Positions 17,099-27,500 are shown, counted from the stretch's first letter. The stretch is DNA of 27,500 nt from Neocallimastix lanati (nom. inval.) (GCA_016946835.1 JACVTC010000008.1:835001-862500), one strand, 5' to 3'. Notes: generated from the letters alone by a model not told the origin. Translations and numbers: made by a program.

Positions 17099-17445
17099 AT
17101 TATTTTTTTTATATAATATTTTTATTAATTATTCGTTAAAAAAATTTTTTCTTAAAAAAAAATCAATAAATTAAAATAGTTAATAGTTAATTTTTAATAT
17201 ATAAATTATTTTTTTTTTAATTAAAAAATTCAATATAATAGATTTCAAAAAGTTAATAATTAATAGTCAATTTTTAATCAACGATTCAAAAATTAATAAT
17301 AAATTTAATTAATTATAATTATAATTTTTTTTTTTTTTTTTTTTTATAAATTTTAAATTATGAAAAATGGCTATCAATTTTTAATAATAACTTATATATA
17401 TATATATAGACTTCTAAATTTTTAAATCATTCTTTTTTTTTTTAA
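16756..17445. other. AT-rich sequence, no gene seen
   Basis: Contains T- and A-tracts (A-tract at about 17055-17096) and two diverged copies of an AGTTAATA-TTAATTTTTAAT motif at 17179-17200 and 17251-17280. A short G-richer patch at 16785-16900 shows no recognisable protein. Confidence 0.5.
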
Positions 17446-17455
17446 TTGATAGGAT

Positions 17456-17742
17456 TTACCAACATTTACTATAATTGGATTGACATCCAGAACTCTTTTT
17501 ACAGTATTTTATGGAAGTACCACAATATTCATACTTACTACAACATTCACCATGTGGACATTGACCATACTTTTTATTACATTTACCATTATTAGATTCC
17601 GTTTTAATTCTCTTAGTTGTGGTTTTTTTAATAATCTTCTTAGTTACACAGTTTCCAAATTCGGTTTGACAGCCTTCACTTATGTTTCAGTATTTATAGG
17701 AAGTTCCACACCAACTATATTTAATACACCAATATCCTTCTA
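17456..17742 (-). pseudogene. Chitin-binding (hevein/CBM18) protein, two modules, internal stop
   Basis: Read on the minus strand this encodes two type-1 chitin-binding modules. The upstream one reads GYWCIKYSWCGTSYKY-stop-NISEGCQTEFGNC. A Lys/Thr linker (TKKIIKKTTTKRIKTESNNG) leads to a second, complete module: CNKKYGQCPHGECCSKYEYC, then GTSIKYC and GCQSNYSKC. The Cys spacing, the ECCSKY motif and the GTS..YC motif are diagnostic of the family, which binds chitin outside the cell. In module 1 the conserved Cys after the Tyr is replaced by TGA (plus coordinates 17687-17689), one base from TGT, so the gene is broken or misread there. After Cys-Trp the sequence TGGTAAAT could be a stop or an intron donor splitting the Trp codon. 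The plus-strand frame over this region is a shadow. Confidence 0.8.
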
Positions 17743-18093
17743 GACATTTATAATATACGAAATAAATAATAATTAAATATTTATAATATTAATAATAAAA
17801 AAGTGTATGTCATTTACTATTAATTTTATGAAAAAAATTTTTAATAACATATTTAAATATATAATTATACTTATAATCTATTTATATGAAATAATTTTAG
17901 TATAATAATAATAATAAAATAAAAAAAAAAGCAATTTTAATATATTTCAAAAAATTAAATATAAAATATTTTTAAGTTTTTTCTATTTCTTTTCTTTTCT
18001 CTCTCTTTTTTTTTTTTTTTTTTGTATTATAGAATGATTTCAAACAGTAATATAATTATGAATAGAATAATAATATATAAAAATGATATTTAC

Positions 18094-18114
18094 AATTTGA
18101 ACATTTGCTAATCC
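18094..18114 (-). pseudogene. Candidate small exon (ISKCSN) of the chitin-binding pseudogene
   Basis: On the minus strand, AATAG precedes 21 nt reading (G)-ISKCSN and then GTAAAT. It would supply the second Cys of chitin-binding module 1. Its last base and the next acceptor produce a stop when joined directly, which fits decay or a misplaced junction. Confidence 0.35.
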
Positions 18115-18248
18115 CTATTAATAAATATTTCGTTAATTATAATGATATATATATTTAAAATTTATGGTAATATGGGAAGAAGTAATAATATAAATATATT
18201 TATATATAAATTAAATTTATTCTACATAAATATATATATTCAATTTAC

Positions 18249-18260
18249 CGCTATTACAAG
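18249..18260 (-). pseudogene. Candidate 12-nt exon (CNSG) of the chitin-binding pseudogene
   Basis: On the minus strand CTTTAG precedes CTTGTAATAGCG and then GTAAAT. Joined in phase 1 to the exon at 18094-18114 it reads C-NSG-ISKC-SN, the expected start of a hevein-type module. A 12-nt exon is unusual, so this is tentative. Confidence 0.3.
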
Positions 18261-18280
18261 CTAAAGAAGTATTATAAATA

Positions 18281-18322
<42 letters not shown>

Positions 18323-19408
18323 TAGTAAAAAAAATTATTAAATTCAATAATTTTAAAAAATTTAAATTTATAAAAGCAAATATTCTATTATTATTATTAT
18401 TATTTTCTTAAATATTTTATATATATTTATAAATAATATTTTTATATAAATAAATAAAAAATAAATTCTAATAAAAAATGGAATTATAATATTTATTTCT
18501 AAACTAAAAATATAACTAATTAACTTTTTTAAAATATATATAATTATTTCATACCTTCAGATAGATCAAAGTAATTGTTTTTTTTTTATTTAAATAAAAA
18601 AAAACAATAAAATTAAAAAATATATATATAAATATTAAATAAATTAACATTAAATATTTATTATAAATAACATAGAATTATATCAATATTTTATTTATTT
18701 ATATGATCTATTTTTTTTATAAAATATTTTGTTTTTAAATAAAAATAATAGTAATAAATAATTGACTAAATTTCTTAATATTTAAAAAAATTTAATTTAC
18801 CAATTGCTTTTATAAATTTTGTTAAAAATTCTTGGGATAAAATAATAAATAAAATACTATATTTATGTTGAGGAATTTTATATTAAATTTAAAATAATTT
18901 AGAATAATATAAAAATAATAAGCTCTAGACATAACTTAATAATATATTAAATATTCTATAATTGTCATTACATAACCTAAAATATTTTAAAAACATTTTT
19001 AAAAGTTATATTCTAATATTAATATAAAATAAATATAAAAATTAAAATAAAAATAAAAAAAAAAAGTTAAAAGAAAAAAGGATTTTATTTTTATTTTATA
19101 TTTTTTTATTATCCTAAAAGTTTTATTTCTTTGAATTATAATTCTTACATAGTGTGTTATAGTTTGCATTATTAAATATCATATACATCATTTAACATTC
19201 ATATATATTATATCTTTTTATAAAAATAAAAATTTAAATTAAAAAATATTTTTAAATTTATTTATTTTAAAAGTTTAAATTCGAATTGATTTTTTAATTT
19301 AAAATTTAAATTTCTTTTTAATTTTTCCTTTTTAAAATGGCGGCAAAGTCATAATAATCCAATATTCTTCATTTAAAAAAATTAAACTTTTGAAATTTTT
19401 TAATTGTG

Positions 19409-19439
<31 letters not shown>

Positions 19440-19890
19440 AAAATTAAATAATTCATTGTATCTTATAATTTTAAAAAAAACTAATAGATAGATATATTCA
19501 ATACTTAATTAATTAATTAAAAATAAATAAAATATAATCCTATATCATAATAATATATATATATTTTTTCTAATAAAAAGATTTTAAAAAAGAAATATAA
19601 TTTTGATTTTTGTATTTTATAAATATTTTATTTTATCATAATATATAAAATCATTATAATCAATTATTTTAATAATTACTATGGTTAATCTTATCATAAT
19701 TTTAGTTATTAATATATAGCCAATATTTTATATATTAATTAGTTTTAAATAAATTTAACTATCAATAAATATAAATTTTAATTAATTATTATTAATATTA
19801 TTATTATTATTATTATTATTATTTATTCTTATTTACAAAATATAAATATTTAATTCATTTTATACTATCTAATTATGGTTTAATCAAATT
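18261..19890. other. AT-rich sequence with a few possible minus-strand exons
   Basis: Mostly A/T with T-tracts. Minus-strand islands ending in GTA-type donors occur at about 18801-18856 (reading SQEFLTKFIKAIG) and 18555-18577 (NYFDLSEG). They could be upstream exons of the chitin-binding gene, but nothing in them identifies a domain. No other feature seen. Confidence 0.3.
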
Positions 19891-19895
19891 TAAAA

Positions 19896-20185
19896 AATTG
19901 GGACTGTGAAACATTTTTTTACAATGCATGTGTAAGTGGAAATGTGGAGGTAGCAAAATATTTAGTTGAACATGGTGCTGATATTAATACAAAAGACAAA
20001 AAAAAAAAAAAAAAGTAGAACATCAATATTTTAAGATATGTCTAAATGGAAATGAAAAGTATAATAAAATATTTAGTCGCCCTTAGAGCAAATATAAATA
20101 AAGTAAATGGTAAAACATAGTTACTAAATGTCCGTTAAAGTGGAAATGAAGATATAGAGTAAGCTTTATTGTTGAACTTGAAGCA
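19896..20185 (+). pseudogene. Decayed ankyrin-repeat gene fragment
   Basis: One clear repeat reads WDCETFFYNACVSGNVEVAK then YLVEHGADINTKD, running into an A-tract and stops at about 20010. A second can be followed with frame changes (RYV, NGNEK, IKYLVA, RANINK) and a third is only hinted at (SGNEDIE). The units resemble the array of the gene at 3883-5567, so this is probably a relic of a related gene. No start, exon structure or long frame remains. Confidence 0.75.
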
Positions 20186-20293
20186 ACAAAAAATTAATAT
20201 CTTAAATCAGAAATAAATGAATTAAATAAAATAAATCAAAGTATTGTTTTATTTTTTTTTTGTTTTTTGTTTTTTATTTTTTATTTTTTTTCT

Positions 20294-20344
<51 letters not shown>

Positions 20345-21136
20345 GATTTTTTTTTTTATTTTTATTTTAATATCTTTTTATTATTTTTTATTTTTATATT
20401 ACATTATACAATAAAAAAATTTTTTTTTTTTTGATTATTCAATAATAAAAAAAAAAAAAATAAATAAGCCCTGAGGTTTTCTTTCCTGAGATATTATGTA
20501 ACCACAATGCTATCCAAAAGGCTTTCCATTAAATTTTGAAAAATTAGTTTTATTAAAATTCTTACATTAAAACTTTGACTATATAATTTTTTATAAATAA
20601 TGATATGAAATGATAATAAAATAAGAAAATGTGTAAAAATATCATAAAATAATTATAAAATATAAATGTAAATAATAATTACGTATTAAATGAAATTAAT
20701 GAATACAAAATGTAAGAAATTAATGTAAAACAAATAGATAAATAGTAAATATGAAAAATATATTAATTAGAGTTTAGGAAATATTTTATTATAGTTCATA
20801 TAGAAAAATAGTAATTTTATAACATTTATTAAGAATAGGAATTTTATTAGAGAATATTATTATAACACCTGATATTTACTCCTTAATATAATTTATATAT
20901 TTCATAGTAAAAATCATATGTTATAATAATATAAAATTTATAATTAAGATAAAGTATAAATAGTACAAAAAAATGTTTAATTGCTGAAGGAGCTAAATAG
21001 TTCAAAAATATATAATAAATAAATAAAAAGTTCTTAAAAGAAAACTATACTTAAAACCTCTCTTGAAGTGTATAAAGTTAATTTCTTAACTGAACCTTAT
21101 CAATAAACTTTTTATAATTTTTTGGTAATAAAAAAA

Positions 21137-21175
<39 letters not shown>

Positions 21176-21290
21176 TATTGAAATTTAAATATGAAAAAAA
21201 AAATAATTTTATTGTTATAATTGTGATGTAATTTATATTTTTCCATAAATATATTCCCAAATAATAAATATATGGGAATTTTATTATGAC
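20186..21290. other. AT-rich sequence; a short possible retroelement scrap at 20463-20540
   Basis: Contains a T-tract of about 46 nt (20298-20343). The G+C-richer patch 20463-20540 reads on the minus strand NGKPFG, stop, HCGYIISQERKPQG, which faintly resembles an LTR-retroelement RNase H strand (G..IISQ...P.G). That is too short to call. Nothing else seen. Confidence 0.4.
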
Positions 21291-21499
21291 TAAAAATTCT
21301 TCTTTAAATGTAATTGAATAAATTGAATTATTTATTGAAATTCTTTGTTTGAAAATAGAGTTTAATATGTATTCATTAATTTTTTGTGGTCCACTAATAC
21401 TATTTATTTGAATAATGTTGCTGGTTATTTGTGTCTTTAAATTTAATTTTTTTTTTTTTTTTTTTTAATTAGTTCTGTCCAAATAAAATTACAATATAA

Positions 21500-22860
21500 A
21501 CTTCAATCTAGAATTGATTATATTTTAAATTATTTTAGTGGTTAAAAATTACAATTTAAACGGTATAATTTGGTTTGGAGTTTTATTACATAAAAGTATA
21601 AAAAAAATTTCTGAAATTTCTCAAATTGAATTGGAGTCTAAATTAATTGGAATATCATATAATAAAAACTATCAATTTCGAATATTCAATGACTCCATTT
21701 GATATTCATTTAATAATTTTTGAGCTAATTTCTGTTATTTTACTAACATTAGAACATTTTTTTTTATTTTTTTTATTTTTTATTATTATCATTCTGGACT
21801 GTTGTAATAATTTTTGTAATAATTACTATTATACTATTTATAATTATTTTTATAATTTGGAATTGTTATTTGAATTTCTTTTCTTACTATTTTTAAAAGT
21901 GTCGGATTGTCGAATTGAGCTTTTAATATTAATAGAATTTTCAAATAAAATTCAGGTTTGCTATAATATTTTCTTTAGTGGTTGAAAAACACTTCGGATG
22001 TTTGAATTTCTTCTTGACATTTTGGAAACGTCATCCATCATAAAATATCAGAGTTAAAGGTTCTTCTTCCCACTTAAATAAACATGTGTAAATTTCTAAA
22101 TTCATTAATGTTTTAATGAAATTAATTTAATTTTTTTTTTACTAATTTATAATTAGCAACATTAGAAAAAGCAATCTTTAAACCAATTAATTATTTAATC
22201 ATAAAAACCTAGTTTAACATTATCCCTGTACTTGATTAAATACCAATTCCTTGCTGAATCTCTTAAAAAATGAGATTTGACAAAATTAATTATTGTTTCT
22301 TCAAATAAAATATCTATTTTGGGTTGTCCTAAATGTATCTTCATCGAGTTGGCAAATACAATTCAGTTTCTCAGATGTGGTTTTCTTAAAAAGAATCTTG
22401 GTTCAGGAACTTGATTTTAAAAAAGAACAGAGAATTTTAGTTTTCATGATTATATCTCTCTCTGAATTCAAAGTTAGTACTAGTTGAACTATCATTGACT
22501 TCTTGGTTAATAAATAGTGATGTTGGAGTGCCAAATCTTTCATCTCCTTGAGGATCAGGGTTTTCCAGAATTTAATCTTTGGTTTACATTTTTAATAATA
22601 CTGTAAATAATTATTTAATCTTGTTTTTCAAGTTGTTCATATTATTTGGCTAAAATCATTATTAGAAACAAAGATTACTCGTAGCACCGTCAATAATATC
22701 AGCAGCAGTCCAGTAGCTTCTTGTCTTAGTTGTTCAACTTCATTTTGGTCATAGGAATCTCAGGAGCAGGATTTCTGAAAGAAATTTCCAAACATCTTAA
22801 GGTAACCAGAAAACAACTGATAAAATTATTGTTAAAATTTCTGGTTTAATTTGAGTTATC
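21500..22860 (-). pseudogene. Decayed Gag-like region of an LTR retrotransposon
   Basis: Minus-strand reading gives, in several frames with many stops, PAPEIPMTKMK near the right end, then IHLGQPKIDILFEETIIN followed by FVKSHFLRDSARNWYLIKY at 22210-22300, then IYTCLFKWEEEPLTLIFYDG and an Asn-rich linker to about 21800. The FVKSHFLRDSARNWY stretch fits the Gag pattern with a hydrophobic helix, L-x-D-x-A-x-x-W. No zinc knuckle, protease or RT follows. The base composition is less A/T-rich than the surroundings, as in the other element relics. The plus-strand frames here are shadows. Confidence 0.35.
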
Positions 22861-23440
22861 CTGGTCAGGGTAAGATGTGTTATTAATTATAACAAGGAAT
22901 TAAAATTAAAATAATAATTATCACATACAAAATTTAACAAATTTTTTAAATTAAGATATTCAATAATTAAAAATTTAATTTTTATTAAAAATCTTTTTAT
23001 TTAATACCAAAATAATATATTTTATTAAGATTAATTCTAAGAATTAATACTATTACTAGGCATTCATATTCTAGTTAATAGTTGTAATATATAATCTATA
23101 AAACTATTATCATTAAAATTATTTAAATTATAGTTTTCAAAACCCTCAAAATAGTAGTTTGCCTTTTGAAAAAAAAAAAAAAAAAAAAACTAAATATATA
23201 TATAAATAAATGACACTACTTATAATCATAGCATTGCAAATGACCCATTTGGAAAATAAAAATTTAAATTATTTAAATATTTATATTCAAAATGAAAATT
23301 ATAATAGGTACTAAAATGATGATTATGGAATGAATTAGATAATATGAATAAATTTAATAGTTTTCAGCATTGTAAATAAAATTCCAAATGGTAGTAATAT
23401 AATATATCTTCATAATATGGATGTTTTTTTTTTTTTTTTT
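22861..23440. other. AT-rich sequence, no gene seen
   Basis: Separates the minus-strand Gag relic from the copia fragment. The stretch just before 23440 may be further degraded element sequence, but no motif is legible. Confidence 0.5.
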
Positions 23441-23446
23441 CATTAT

Positions 23447-23770
23447 AAATTTAATTCAGATAAAACTATTAATAAACTATAGGCAAGATAGGTGGCTTGG
23501 GGATTTACGCAAAGATACGGTATAGACCACAGTGTAATAATATCTTCCAACATTAAAAAAAAAGATTCATTGAGAATTATTAAAGCTATAGCAACAGTAT
23601 TTAACATCTATCATTTAGACGTTAAAAATAGCATACTTAAAATGCAGAATTAGATTAAGATGGCTAATTTGAAATACCTCATGGTGGACATAAATTATAG
23701 ACAATCTTATTGAGAACTGAATAAGACATTATATGGACAAACGCAATCAGGTCTATTAAAGTAAATAAAA
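23447..23770 (+). pseudogene. Ty1/copia reverse transcriptase fragment
   Basis: Reads KFNSDKTINKL, stop, AR, stop, VAWGFTQRYGIDHS, then KKDSLRIIKAIATVFN, YHLDVKNSILK, after a frame change AELD...FEIPHGGH, and finally ELNKTLYGQTQSGLL. These match, in order, the RVT_2 landmarks of copia elements (KARLVARGFTQ..GIDY; SLRI..AIA; QLDVKNAYLN; LxKSLYGLKQS). At least five stops and two frame changes are present. The catalytic region after this is missing; an AAAT tetranucleotide repeat begins at 23765. Confidence 0.88.
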
Positions 23771-23861
23771 TTAATAAATAAATAAATAAATAAGTAAAGA
23801 AATAAATAAGTAAATAAAGAAATAAAGAAATAAGTAAATAAGTAAATAAATAAATAAATAG
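23765..23861. repeat. (AAAT/AAGT)n tetranucleotide repeat
   Basis: AAAT repeat with AAGT and AAAG variants directly at the broken end of the copia fragment. Confidence 0.9.
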
Positions 23862-24590
23862 TTTATAATTCTTAAATATCTTATACTAATTATAGATTTT
23901 TTTTTTTAGACTATTACTTGTAAGTCTTGATCATACTATCCCAGCCACAATAGACAAACTAATATCAGACAAACTTTATAGCAGGGTGTATCAGGATGAC
24001 CACATATAAAGTGTAACATATTTGTATATTTAATAATAATTATTAAATATTAAATTTATATCTTTTTGATAATAATTATTTTATTTTATTTTATTTCAAT
24101 ATATATTATTATAATTATAATAATTATAATACTTTAATTCATATAAAATTAATTTAGTTCTATATATTAGAATATAATTAATATATTACCTATTTTTTAT
24201 AAATAGATTAAATTATTTATATTAGAAATAGAGGACTCTCTTGTAAATTTTTAGGAATTAGAATTAATATTTTAATTGTACGAATATTATAATTTTATTA
24301 ATAAATTTTACTGAACAACTATTATTTTAAAAAAAACCCACTGCTTCTAAATTATTGCACATAAAAGTCCTACATATCAAAAATTGGTGGAGATATCGGG
24401 GATGTACAATAGTGTTGTCATATTGTTTTAAAAAAAAAAAAAAAAAAAAAAAAATTTGAGGATTAATTGTATATATTAAATATTATATTGTATTTTTATA
24501 ATGGCTATTGAGCTGAGATTTGTTATAATTAATAATAATATATCGTTAAATAACACAAAACTTATTTAAATTATAAGAAAGGAGAAACAA
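23862..24590. other. Degenerate spacer between element relics
   Basis: G+C-richer patches at 23910-24010 and 24330-24420 probably derive from mobile elements, but no motif is legible in either. A 24-nt A-tract lies at about 24429-24454. No LTR pair could be identified by eye. Confidence 0.4.
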
Positions 24591-24739
24591 TTAGAGTCAA
24601 CTGAGAATTCGAGAATAAAAACGAACAAGTCTTTAATTTTTCTTTATATTAAAATAGTTATAATTGTTTAATAATATTAATAATTTAGTTGAATAGTAAT
24701 AATATTGGTGAGAGAATAAAAAGAAAGATAATCTCAAAC

Positions 24740-25905
24740 AGTTCAAACATTTGACTATAAAACCAAGAGAAACTGTCTACAATTTTAACACAAGATATTT
24801 GAATTTATATGATTGATTAGATAATGAAGACAGACTTCAATTTCAGTCATTGACTATGAGAATGCACTTAGACCAAGGCAACAAATATATGAGAAAATAG
24901 CAATGGAAGAATGCAAATCATTAGAGGATGCATGTAGTCAAACTGAAAAATATGAAAACATTCTACAAGCATCTAATTCTTATAATAATAACAGTAGTAG
25001 AAAGAGAAGAATGTATTTCAATAATTATAATATGAATAATTTTCATAATAATTCATTTTCAAATAATTATGGTTATCATTATAACAATTCTTGGAATAGA
25101 ATTAGTGCTAGAAACTCTAGAAACTCTAAGAATACTTCCACAAATATACCTCCAAATTCCATTCATAGAAATAATCATAATATGCCAAATAATTTTAATA
25201 ATAATGGAATCAATAACCCATATAATATAAATAATAATTACTTAAATAATTGAAACAATAATTTTTATAAAATTAACAACAATCAAATACCTAATAATGA
25301 TGGAATGGATGACTTGGTAAATAGAATGCAGTGCTTACAGATTAAAACATGCTATTTCTGTAACCAACCTGGTCATCTTGTTAAGGATTGTGCCGAATTA
25401 ACCAAAATTAAACAAGACCCAAATTTTATAAATTACTTTAATTTATAAAAAAAAATGAATAATGGAAGAAAGTAAACTTCCTATAATCAAATTGCCACTT
25501 CCTTAGTAATAACTGCAGCAACATGGAATACTAATTATGATGCAATTATTACTGTAGCAAAACGTAGTAGAGATGAAAAATATGCATCTCTACCGAAGGC
25601 AAAAAGAAACTTTAAAAACAATATTGATATTAAAATAAATAATAACAATTACAATAACAATATAAATGAAAAATAATAATAATGATTTAATTATCAATAA
25701 TAATGTTAAGAACAATATCTCATACAATTTATGAAATCGGAAAATTTTAAAATCAAATTTAGATAATAATATTAATAATATATTAATAATAAAGGAAGCA
25801 ATAATAATAATGAAAATAATAATAGCAATAATAATAATATTAATGAAAATTTAATTAATAATAATTCAAGTAATTATCAATAATGATTCACCCAACTAGA
25901 CTACA

Positions 25906-25961
<56 letters not shown>

Positions 25962-26230
25962 TAATAAAAGTAATAATAAAAATAATAATAATAAAAATAA
26001 TAATAAAATTAATAATATAAATATTAATAATAACACATTAGAAAATAAAATTTATATAAATTCAATGGAATTAAATATACCTGTATCTAATATTAGTAAT
26101 AAATTTAACAATAAAAATAATAGTACAAAAATATTGGAACAAAATAATAAGAAGGAAAAAACTTCTAGGGTAGGCTAAATCATTAAATTATCAGATGGTA
26201 TTGATGACCAGGCTTGTCACAAAAGAAACA
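24740..26230 (+). pseudogene. Gag with CCHC zinc knuckle, LTR retrotransposon (plus-strand copy)
   Basis: The Gag core starts near DNLKQFKHLTIKPRETVYNF and NTRYLNLYD, meets TGA at 24814-24816, continues LDNEDRLQFQS, shifts frame near 24845, then runs IDYENALRPRQQIYEKIAME and CKSLEDACSQTEKYENILQ into an Asn-rich linker. A second in-frame TGA lies at 25251-25253. Past it the frame continues to the zinc knuckle CYFCNQPGHLVKDC (25350-25391; C-x2-C-x4-H-x4-C), which in Gag binds RNA, and to a stop at 25446-25448. Further pieces read YDAIITVAKRSRDEKYASLP, an Asn-rich region containing (AAT)n at 25906-25960, and IIKLSDGID at 26185. The copy then breaks off against the minus-strand copy. Probably Ty3-like, but no RT is present to prove it. 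Confidence 0.8.
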
Positions 26231-26234
26231 AGTT

Positions 26235-26999
26235 TTAATTTGTAAATGTCTCATTGACATTATTGTAATTATTTAGGATATTATAATTAACTTTTTTAAT
26301 TGCATTAGAAGGCATATTTATAGAAGTATTCCTCAAGTTCTTAAAATTCATACTATTTCTATTCCATAAATTATTAGTGTTATTAATAGAAGTAGCAATT
26401 GGTTGCTTAATAGATGAATAACTATTATAATTATTTAAACTTCTTTCATTTCTCCAGTAAGATTCCTGTAATATATTTTCGTATTTTTCTGCCTTGCTAC
26501 AAGCATCTTCTAAAGAATCATATTCCTCCATAGCAATCCTTATATAAATTTGTGTTCTTGGTAGAAGAGCATTCACATAATCTATAACTGAAATAGATGC
26601 TTTAACTTCCGTTTCCAATTAGTCATATAAATTTGAGTATTTCGTATTAAAATTATACACTGTTTCTTTTGGCTCAATAATTAAACGTTTTAATTGTCTT
26701 AAATTATTGCTCTTTTGGTTTTCTCTCCAATATTTCCTAACATATTGATTTAATGTAGGAGCTCTTTTTACCTCTGTGTCTTTTTTCAAAAGTACCCTTA
26801 CAATGTCATCTTCAAAAGTCGCAATTATGTAACTAAATTTTTTTATATTGGCAGTAATACCTTCCCTCCTAAATCAATAATTAATTCTAAATTTTCATAT
26901 TTCTGTATCTCTACTAGATCCACCATTTCTCAGAAGAGTCCTAGTGTCAACCTCTGCCCGTTTTCCAGTAAAACCACTAATGTTTCTACAACAACTCAT
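26235..26999 (-). pseudogene. Gag of the same retrotransposon family (minus-strand copy)
   Basis: One uninterrupted register of 255 codons from an ATG (26999-26997) to TAA at 26235, broken by three in-frame stops: TGA at 26895-26897, TGA at 26874-26876 and TAA at 26619-26621. It reads MSCCRNISGFTGKRAEVDTR, later YIIATFEDDIVRVLLKKDTE, LRQLKRLIIEPKETVYNFN, NLYD-stop-LE, and RIAMEEYDSLEDACSKAEKY, aligning closely with the plus copy. Here only base substitutions have broken the frame. The zinc knuckle and everything after the first Asn-rich linker are absent, because the copy stops where the two copies meet. Confidence 0.82.
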
Positions 27000-27270
27000 T
27001 GTTCATAATTAATTATTATTTATAATAATGTGTCTTTATTTAATTTATGTATTTTATATACTTGTATATATAATTATTACTATTTTTTTTTTATGATTAT
27101 TATTATTTAATATAATTATAAAATTTTCCTAAATATTATTTATTTGAAATAATTTATTTAAACTATGCTAAAATGAATGAAATAACATATTTTCCATAAC
27201 TCAAAGAAAAATAATTGTAAATAGCCAATAAAAATAATTAAAATTTTATATCCTTATGCAACCGTAAAAG
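27000..27270. other. AT-rich sequence, no gene seen
   Basis: A/T-rich flank between the minus-strand Gag copy and the frame at the window end. Confidence 0.5.
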
Positions 27271-27273
27271 AAA

Positions 27274-27500
27274 ATTCTTGTTATAGCCATTGAAGTTGGC
27301 GATGAAATTCAAGTAAAAAGTTCCTAAAATCCCAATGCCCTTCTTACATTAAGAAATTATCAAATGAAAAGCATTTATTTTATAGAAAGATTAAAAATTT
27401 TAAAACTTAGAAGTGATTTATCTAATCTTCAAGCATTCTGTGATTTCTCCAAAGAATATAGAGTTCTTTCTGATTACATCTTTAGTATTAAGAGAAATAT
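27274..27500 (+). pseudogene. Open frame running off the window, unrecognised
   Basis: One frame reads ILVIAIEVGDEIQVKSS, a TAA at 27325-27327, and then stays open to the window end: NPNALLTLRNYQMKSIYFIE, RLKILKLRSDLSNLQAFCDF, SKEYRVLSDYIFSIKRN. The composition is that of a charged helical protein with normal Leu/Lys/Asp content, which AT-rich noise does not give. The first in-frame ATG is at 27364. It could be a new gene or exon, or another retroelement Gag N-terminus given the neighbourhood. The in-frame stop favours a relic, or an intron before it. Confidence 0.35.

Noticed and set aside
17480-17743. 87-codon plus-strand Thr/Phe-rich frame
   Set aside because: It is the antisense of the minus-strand chitin-binding modules, whose Cys pattern is diagnostic.
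20463-20540. Possible RNase H scrap of an LTR element
   Set aside because: Only about a dozen suggestive residues with a stop nearby; not enough to call.
21647-22487. Plus-strand frames of 112 and 64 codons
   Set aside because: Antisense to the decayed Gag; composition is Phe/Leu/Ile filler.

Overview
The window is extremely AT-rich nuclear DNA of a eukaryote. It has short AT-rich GT-AG introns, long homopolymers, large (AAT)n/(ATT)n blocks, Asn-rich proteins, long ankyrin arrays and hevein-type chitin-binding modules. Together these fit an anaerobic gut fungus (Neocallimastigomycota). This is an inference from style, with no marker gene to prove it; Dictyostelium-like genomes share the base composition, but the chitin-binding domain argues for a fungus.

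Left third (about 0.6-7.1 kb, plus strand) is the informative gene region. A ten-exon gene can be rebuilt by hand. It encodes three MATH/TRAF-like domains, each split over three exons with the same intron phases, followed by one large exon with about 17 ankyrin repeats and a Ser/Asp-rich acidic tail. A single-base frameshift near 5155 interrupts the ankyrin exon. Directly downstream, in the same direction, lies a trypsin-fold serine protease ORF (His86, Asp128, Ser205) with an unrecognised C-terminal domain. A plausible 162-nt intron (5779-5940) would splice the two in frame, giving one protein of about 1550 residues: MATH x3 - ANK x17 - acidic linker - protease. This possible fusion is the most interesting item in the window.

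Middle (7.1-15.2 kb) is mostly gene-free. It holds a G+C-richer relic near 9.1-9.4 kb, a 0.7-kb (ATT)n block, a 0.8-kb higher-order minisatellite with a palindromic 16-mer in each unit, and AT-rich simple sequence. The one convincing gene is a 164-residue protein at 13852-14346 with an N-terminal membrane segment and three PY-type motifs (LPPY, PPSY, LPAY), which suggests a WW-domain/ubiquitin-ligase adaptor.

Right part (15.2-27.5 kb) is a graveyard of broken genes and retroelements. It contains two pieces of what looks like one non-LTR retrotransposon C-terminus in swapped order, a minus-strand chitin-binding (CBM18) pseudogene with small upstream exons, a decayed ankyrin fragment, a decayed minus-strand Gag, a Ty1/copia reverse-transcriptase fragment, and two Gag copies of one family facing each other tail to tail. 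No tRNA, rRNA or CRISPR array was seen.
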